Below, piece after piece: positions 57,308 to 64,000 of a stretch of 64,000 bases of DNA (position 1 is its first letter; the number at the start of each line of letters is the position of its first letter). The DNA comes from Phaeotremella fagi (taxonomy: Eukaryota > Basidiomycota > Tremellomycetes > Tremellales > Phaeotremellaceae). The notes under the pieces are model-generated. The model was given only the letters and a program-made list of their open reading frames with translations. It made no database searches and was not told where the DNA came from. A program made the position numbers and the translations under genes. The stretch spans positions 434,001 to 498,000 of the forward strand of contig BCHU01000011.1 of the NCBI GenBank assembly GCA_001599715.1, in the 5' to 3' direction.

Positions 57308-58928
57308 ATGTCAACACCGACACCACCGACACCACCGACACCACCGACACTACCAACAGAACCAGTACCACCTTCCACCCCATCATCCACGCCGAATACC
57401 GTCACGTCAGCACCCAAACCAACCACCACCGCCAAACCCATTCCAAATTCCTTCTCAGTCCTAGAACATACAGGTATACCAAGATCAGTCCTAACATGGA
57501 AACCCAAACTTCCTTCCAGAAACGTATCAATTTTTTTAGCTATCGTCGGAACGATATCGTATCTATATCTCGATGATCGTAGACAATGTAAAAAGATCAA
57601 ACAGGAATACATTGATCGAGTTAAAGATATGGCCAATGAACCTTTGAGTAATAGTCAGGATATGCCTAGGAAAGTTAAGGTTTATGGAGCTAGATGGCCA
57701 GAGGATGATGATGAAGATAGAGCTTTGAGATATTTCAGAAAATATGTTAAAGTGAGTCAGTACTCCTAGTCCAATTGCCAATGCTAACTCTGAAACCTAG
57801 CCTTATCTCGTTGCAGCAGCCATCGATTATGAACAAGTATCTTCACCGCTATACGGATCAATAACTCGACAAATCCAAGCCCAAATCCTAAAACAACGTA
57901 GACAATCTCTAAATCTTGATCCACCAAATCCTTTCTTATCATTACCAAACGCCCTAAATCCAGAGGAACAAGCTAAAAAAGAGTTGGAAGGTGGAATCAT
58001 ATTAATCGGTCGACCAAGTTTGAAAGAATATTTGGAAGGGTTGAAACGTGGTTATGGGAATGGAGTTGGGGCTTGGAAATGGGAGACTGAGATTGAAGAT
58101 CGAATAAAGAACGATGGGGTTTTTGAAGAAGCAGTCATTGAGGAAACTGTTCAACAAGAACCTTCTGAACCAACGAAAACGTTACCACCACCTTCTCCAC
58201 TTCCCTCAGGTCTATCTTTCCTCTCACGTCCAATCCCTTCGGTACCTTCGATAAAAACGAACACGGTCGATGGGAAAACAATCCAAACAATACCAGAACA
58301 TCTTCATTTACCACCCTCCCCACTTCCACCTCAACCACCAATTCTATTGGTCCCATTCATCAATCATCTCGGATTCAAACAATTCCCATTGATGATCATC
58401 GATTTCTTCAACGAACGTAAGAGAGTTTTACAAGGTGCAGAAGCGGCTCTACGATTGATCGACAATCAAACTAGAGAATTCATAGGTCCAGAACAATCTG
58501 ACGAATTTCAATTGGTAGATCCAGCAACGACGAATATCTCAATCACCTCAAACTCGATGATTCGCGATACGGAATTCCAGAAATCAACGGAAAGCTATTA
58601 TTTGAAATCATTCCACGAATTACCCAAACGATTCGTTAAAGCCAGAAAGGAATATTACGAATCGTTAGTGGATCGATTGGATTCTGCTAGAAAATTCGCT
58701 AGAGGTGAAAGGGAGTTGACTGATGCTGAGAAGAAATCGGATAAACCTATAGTAACTGAGGAGGCTTTACGTGAAGAGAGGAGAAAGAAGGAATTGAGAT
58801 GGCAAGGTATGGAAGATGGTTTCGAGATCGTTAAACCTGAGACCGCTGTTGCTTGGGATAAATCTTGGAACGGTTGGTTGAGGGTTTACAAGGATTCCAA
58901 CGAGATTGAAAAAGGTTCTTTGGCATAG
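57308..58928 (+). CDS. TIM54: Mitochondrial inner-membrane translocase subunit TIM54
   Basis: Part of the TIM22 carrier-import complex. Two exons with an intron at about 57751-57799. The first ~45 residues are a Thr/Pro repeat, followed by SVLEHTGIPRSVLTWKPKLP and the single membrane span VSIFLAIVGTISYLYLDDRR. The intermembrane-space domain has KVKVYGARWPEDDDEDRALR, YFRKYVKPYLVAAAIDYEQV and SIT-RQIQAQILKQRR. The C-terminal part includes LLVPFINHLGFKQFPLMIID with FFNERKRV, and ends GWLRVYKDSNEIEKGSLA. About 520 aa, which fits the family. The Pro-rich N terminus is not a classic presequence, as in other TIM54 proteins. Confidence 0.92.
57314..57352 (+). repeat. 9-bp ACACCACCG tandem repeat in the TIM54 N terminus
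   Basis: About four copies encoding T-P-P units directly after the start codon. In-frame length variation is expected between strains. Confidence 0.7.
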
Positions 58929-59271
58929 TCATATCATTTTTTGGATGCAAACAATTCTTTATTATATTGATTCATGACATTGAGTTTTCTAGATAGGTTT
59001 TTCTTTTTGATAACTTTCAAACGGATTTTTTTTAGCGAGCTTTACTCTGTCAATTCAGATAAACGTTTGTTGTGAGAGATTTAACGATTATAGCTGTTTC
59101 TGTTGGTGTGATGATTTTCTGAGAGATGAAAAGGGAAAACAGATGTGACAATGACTCTTCGAGTAGCATCTTCCGTCCCACGTCCTCACATCAAGAACCG
59201 TAAACAACCCCCACTAAATCGAATGAGAAAAGGTGTGAATCCTTGTCAAAACGACCGCAGGAAATACGTTT
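58929..59271. other. Convergent intergenic region
   Basis: AT-rich 3' UTR-type sequence between TIM54 and the EST1/SMG7-like gene. No additional gene is supported. Confidence 0.35.
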
Positions 59272-62188
59272 TCAAGGATGATGGAAAGTTTGAGATTGAT
59301 GATTCCACTGAATCTCTTGATAGGAATCACGATTCAAAGGATGACCGTAATTGAGCTGTTCGTTCGGAACGCCCTGACCGGGGGTAGGTTGTTGAGTCCC
59401 ACGACCTTGAGGCCAAGGAATTGTAGCCTGTTGAACAGGATATTGTTGTTGACCCAATGAAGTCTGAACAGCATGTTCAGGTGGGTGAGGTTGATCCCAT
59501 AGAGATGAGATTGACGGATCCGTCATTCTCTTTTGACCTTTGTTGGAATCTTCACGTCCGACACTCCATATACTGGCTCCTGGATAATCTCCACCGAACA
59601 ATAACCCTGTCGATTGACTTGGTGGGGTTGATGTTTGGATTTGAGGGTGACCATGAACGTTGACGTTAACATTAGCGTTTTGGTTGTTGTGACCTGGTCC
59701 TGGTTGACCACCTGGAATGGCTAGATTTTGGAAGAGATCGAAAGCCGTTGATGGTTGAATCTGATGTGGTTGACCAGCCGGTGATTGATTCACTGGGGTA
59801 CGCGTTGATCTATCAATTGCTTATGAGCATAGTGTATACACATGGTGCTAGACAACTACTCACTCCCTTCCCCACAGTATCACCTCGTCCTCGCTTTCTT
59901 CTTCAACGTTCCTTTCCTCATCATCATCCAAACTACTACCTTCACCAAGTGTAGCTCTCATAGCTAGATTGACTGGATCATCCTCAGTTTCGGTACTGAC
60001 AGAGGCGATATCACCATCGTCAGTCTCTCGTGGACTTAGGAGACTATTGTCATTCGAGAGAGGTTGCAGAGTGGTGTTGATTCGAGTAGTTTGAGCATTG
60101 GTCATGGCGTTTCGTCCGGCCTTTTAGAGAGTTTTAGTGAATGAATCATTCCTCAACGCCCGACTTACCTCGACTTGAACCAATAATTTGGCATCGACCA
60201 GTAAATCAGATATTCTCATCAACTGTTCCTCATTCGGATGGACTTGCTGATAACCAGCACCAGATACCGCTTCGATCGATATACCAGTATTCTCCTCTTT
60301 ACCTCTTCGAAGAGGTAAGAATCCTCTCATATCCCTCTCCTCCTCAAGGGGTTCGGTGAGAAGTGGTAAAAGCCCAATAGGGAAAACTGCCGCTAATCGG
60401 CAAGTGAAAGTTGAGTACACTGTCCAAAATTCTTTCTTGGTCGACGAGAACGCTTCAGATGAGGACGGACGAGAAAGATGTTCCATATGTGATTTCAACC
60501 ATTTCGAAATTATTCTCAAAGATGGTAGTAGACGACGTAGAACGGCCGAGATGTAGATATGTAGTTGAGGTGATTCTTCGTTGTCGTCGGTAACGAGAGC
60601 ACTGTCACCATAGTTGTTCTGACTTTCGTTTCTCAATTTCGAATCAAGAGCATCGTCAATCTCATCAGTGGCTACAGCCAACAAAACTCCAAAGATGGAA
60701 AGTAGATAGTCGAGGGCGAGTTCTTCAGGATCAGATCGAGGTTGTGAAACGTTCTCGGTGTGACTGACACTCATTCTGGCGTGCCAATGGGATCCGATAG
60801 TCGTTGCAATGACCTTGACGATCACTTCTGCAGGTAAACTTCGATTCTTGAGTGAGTGGGATAGAGGAATGAGAGTTGTGGTCTTGAGTGAGGAGATGTG
60901 GGACGTTCTGGGTGTATGTTAGAATATTGCTAGTCACTATGAATTGAAAGACCTACCCAGCTTTCAAAAAGAGAACGGCGATGACGATCAAGAAATCTTT
61001 CTTTAATCTTTCGACCTCTCCATCGGCAACATCTTGATTGACGAAATCGCCAGCAGCATGTCTACCAGCTCTCCATTTATCAAAAACCTTTTTCAAAATC
61101 CTTTCCAAATTACCTTCACCACCCGGGAAAGGTTGTTTACAAGCCAAAGCTCTGAAATAATGATAAACGCAAAGGAAATTATCTGACGAATAAGATGAAA
61201 TGACTGCCATTTGATTGAAAGCCGCCCCTAATGTCCTACGATCAGTGATCATTCATTTTCAGCGAGCGAAGAACCAAAAAACTCACCGTTATCAGGTTGT
61301 AATCTACGTGCAGCTTCGTAATAAATTTTGGCACGTCCGAATCTTTCCTCCATAGTAATTCGATTATCTCTGTAACCATCTCTAGCTTCCTTCCTCGCTT
61401 TCTCACTATACTGTTCCTTGTATCTCTCCAAATCACCCAAACAAATTAATCCTTTATACACCAACCCGATTTTTTTCTCTTTATCCTCAACAGACAAATT
61501 GGGTGATAACCCTTGATCTGGACCTCCGTTATTGACAGTAGATGTAAAAGGGATATTTACAGATTTCAATTCTTCAGAACAATGATTTTGAAGTTGGTAG
61601 AACGAAACTAATCTTGTTATCAGGTTTCGATAGAACGATTCTTCTGATTGTAGAGCTTGTCTGAATCGCGTTAAAGCTTTACGCAGTTCTATAGAGGTTG
61701 ATGAATTGTTGGTAGTGGGTTTAGTTTTATTTCGATTGTTGGTGCCGTTTTGTGGTGGGACTGGTGCTGGTGGTAACGAACTTTCGAGTCTTGCTACGAT
61801 ATCTCGATAACCCATTATCAGGGTGTAGGAAGTATCGAGCCATAGATGATCGATTGATTGGGCATAAGTCGATAATGGATGTGAGAAGATGAGTGTCATG
61901 TAAAGGTTTCTAGCCCTATGGATAGGTCAGTCAAACGACATTCTTTAGGTACAAAGTGAACCCACTTTTGTCGATGAAACTCGATATCCCGATGCCATGG
62001 TGGTTGAGATTTAAAAGTTGACTTTAAAGCTGCACTGGTTGCCTTCGCATCTCTATTCAATTTGCTGTTAACGACGGACGTTTCATCCTGTCAAAGCAAA
62101 TTCATGAGACTCACTTGAAAATTTCAGCAGCTCCTCGAACTTGATGAACGTTGGGAGAGTTTTCTCGTGTGTCTCTTGGTCTTGACAT
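59272..62188 (-). CDS. EST1/SMG7 (EBS1)-like TPR protein
   Basis: From ATG 62188: MSRPRDTRENSPNVHQVRGA, then QPPWHRDIEFHRQKARNLYM and a 14-3-3-like helical N-terminal domain with RKALTRFRQALQSEESFYRN. The signature of the family is KGLICLGDLERYKEQYSEKA with ERFGRAKIYYEAARRLQPDN and FNQMAVISSYSSDNFLCVYH followed by YFRALACKQPF. A second helical domain has DYLLSIFGVLLAVATDEID and PSLRIISKWLKSHMEHL. The C terminus is Pro/Gln/Asn rich (TAFDLFQNLAIPGG) with no PIN nuclease domain. That makes it SMG7/EBS1 type rather than SMG6. Likely roles are nonsense-mediated decay or telomerase regulation. About 850 aa. Confidence 0.85.
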
Positions 62189-62452
62189 TGGAGAATGCTT
62201 TAGTTGAGGCTTGACATTCAAATTGAGATTTTATGCAGTACTAGATGAGGGATATCATCTTTGTATTGATTATACTATGCTTGTTTTGTATAAATGAATG
62301 AAAGGTAGGAAAGATAGATCGAATGAAAGGTTGAATTGTCAAGTGTCAACAAAAGTAGGAGGTTGCACCAAAGAGGCGCTTAAACGACGTCACAATGAGG
62401 CAAAGACAATTTATACAAGGGATGGTTCAATCGTGTGCATCATCGTCTACTT
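62189..62452. other. Spacer between the EST1/SMG7-like gene and SRP68
   Basis: 264 bp, both neighbours on the minus strand. Holds the promoter of one and the 3' UTR of the other. Confidence 0.35.
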
Positions 62453-64000
62453 CTACTTCTTGCCAAACCATCCACCTAACCATCCCTTAGGTTTCTCATT
62501 CGCATCAGAAACGTCCCCAGGTCCAGGTGTCGCTTCTCTAGTCTTTTCCCTCCCAGCTACACGTTTAACAGCCGTGTTAACGACTTCTTCCGCAGTTTCC
62601 GTAATTCCGCTAACTACTTTACTAACGTTCTCAACTGCAGACACGGTTTTCTCTTTTTTACCAGCCAAAACCAACAACTCGTCCATAGGTAGATCAATGT
62701 AATTGAACGCTGTATCGAAGAAGACGGGTTTTGTAACTTTTTCAGCGAACAGTGCTCTTTTGGCGGCCAAATCTAATGCTGAGATTTTGGTTGAAAGTTC
62801 GGATAATTGAGTTGGAGTGATTGGGGTTATCTCTTCTTGTATAGGGATAGATGATGAGGTTAGAGATGTTTCCGCCTGTTGAGAAAGATCGTTGGATCTT
62901 GTCAATAGCTGTGTGGCTGATGAGTATGAAGGATTGGGGTGGATACAATGAAGACGAGCTAATTGATAGCATCTGCATCTCGTTAGCTATGTTGTAGGAT
63001 ATACCAACACTCACTTGATAGCATGGAAATATGCCTCAGCGCCTTCGGCACCTGCACGAACCCCCTCTTTCTCCTCGACAATTGCTAAACCACGAAGTTG
63101 ACCCATACTCTGTAAAACCGTGTCATAGAGTTTAACAACGGCAGCTAGATTCTTCACAGCGTCTTCGACTTTGGCTTTACCGCCTTTGATTTTGAAGTCG
63201 GTTGGATCAGAGGGTAAAGATGTTGAAGAGGCGGATAGAGTTTCTACAAGAAGTAGATCACGTCTGATACGATGTGTTAAAAGTAAATGAACAATGTATT
63301 GATGTGCCAAAGATAGAGATTGAGAAGTTTTCGTAGATCTAAGAGAAGTTGATGATCCGGATGCCTAAAATCAGTCCCAAACTCCTTTTGAGAACATACC
63401 TCATGATCATCCAACAATCTCTTGGCAACATTCTCAGCTTCACCTAAAATAGCTAAAGCTCTATCCCAACCTTTCATACCACCACCTCTACCACCTTCAT
63501 CTTTACTTTTAAGTTTACCCAAAGATTCCTGAACCTTCAACATGACAGCTACGATTTCCGCCGATCTCAATTCGATTTTTTCACCAGCAAACTCGACGTC
63601 TTCCAAGATTTTTCGTCCAGCTTCAATAACCTCTGCACCCGTTTCTTCACGAAGTTGTTGCAATAAATTTGAGAATCCAGGTAAAGCTTCTTCCATCATT
63701 TCATCGTCGATATCTTTGACCACACCTTCTATATCGTGGGATTCTGATCTTCCTAGTTTATAAGCACTGAATCTGATTAATGGATCATATTGATCGATGA
63801 ATTCGTTGGCCAAAGCTTGATCATAACTATCCCGAGCTGCTTCACCAATCGTAGAAAGTAATTTACGTCTGGCTGAAAGATCAGTCAAAGCTTCCGCCCA
63901 TTGTGATCGTTCAAAGGCGACTTCAGCCCGAAGAGATAGATGATAAATCGTAATCTCAGAAAGTGTTTTCTTGGAGAGTCGACCTGAGTTGGCTAAACCG
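62453..64000 (-). CDS. SRP68: Signal recognition particle subunit SRP68 (5' part outside the window)
   Basis: The gene runs off the right edge, so its start is missing. The visible part has SGRLSKKTLSEITIYHLSLR, ERSQWAEALTDLSARRKLLS, and the family block YDQALANEFIDQYDPLIRFS followed by AYKLGRSES. Then come SLSLAHQYIVHLLLTHRIRR and KVEDAVKNLAAVVKLYDTVL with the SMGQLRGL helix. An intron (about 62960-63015) joins AEAYFHAIK to CYQLARLHCIHPN. The C terminus is MDELLVLAGKKEKTVSAVEN and a basic, Trp/Gly-containing KPKGWLGGWFGKK. With SRP72 it binds SRP RNA and supports ER targeting. Confidence 0.92.

Noticed and set aside
1..64000. tRNA, rRNA or CRISPR features
   Set aside because: I scanned for paired A/B box-like patterns, conserved rRNA blocks and regular direct repeats and found none that would stand.

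Overview
The window looks like a nuclear chromosome segment of a basidiomycete yeast or filamentous fungus, most likely a tremellomycete of the Kwoniella/Cryptococcus type. The reasons are densely packed genes on both strands, many very short introns (about 40-70 nt, GTRAGT...YAG, often with a CTRAY branch site), short intergenic gaps, and a conserved eukaryotic gene set mixed with small families I do not recognise. The species cannot be fixed from the sequence alone. No rRNA, tRNA, CRISPR array or long transposon was seen.

Region 1-12.9 kb: a BSD-domain protein (DOS2-like, +), an RKM4/SETD6-like SET methyltransferase (-), a tandem pair of 311-aa unknown paralogs (-), the PtdIns4P 5-kinase MSS4 (-), and the mitochondrial Fe-S assembly factor IBA57/CAF17 (+). 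Region 13-25 kb is the most accessory part. It holds a second tandem pair of unknown paralogs (+), a long minus-strand gene whose reading frame joins a TBC RabGAP domain to the eRF1 methyltransferase MTQ2, a mitochondrial Fe(II)/2-oxoglutarate dioxygenase of the carnitine pathway type (+), a third unknown family with one short and one intact copy flanking a near-perfect 138-bp foldback element, and an orphan 178-aa ORF.

Region 25-42.7 kb: SET5-like SET/MYND methyltransferase (+), the ribosome-biogenesis WD protein JIP5 (-), the SSU processome factor LCP5 (-), an SLC25-like carrier whose frame appears broken (+), an Ap4A phosphorylase of the APA1/2 type with a 9-nt microexon (-), a ~1,100-aa protein with nine YPN-x-IYP repeats (+), a HAK/KUP potassium transporter (-), a small spliced gene assembled here from short exons (-), and the splicing factor BUD31 (-).

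Region 43-64 kb: an unknown Ser/Pro-rich protein (+), a UPF0538 protein (-), a 14-3-3 protein (-), a UPF0662/CUB1-like protein (+), a BTB/POZ-like protein (-), a DUF262/GmrSD-like protein (+), a small coiled-coil protein (+), TIM54 (+), an EST1/SMG7-like TPR protein (-), and SRP68, cut by the window end (-).

Most conserved genes are housekeeping: ribosome assembly, translation termination, mitochondrial import and Fe-S assembly, SRP, splicing and phosphoinositide signalling. There are no operons. Divergent pairs such as LCP5 with the carrier share a short promoter, and several of these promoters carry a CACGTG box. All gene models come from reading exons by eye and matching splice phases; long-gene protein lengths are therefore approximate.
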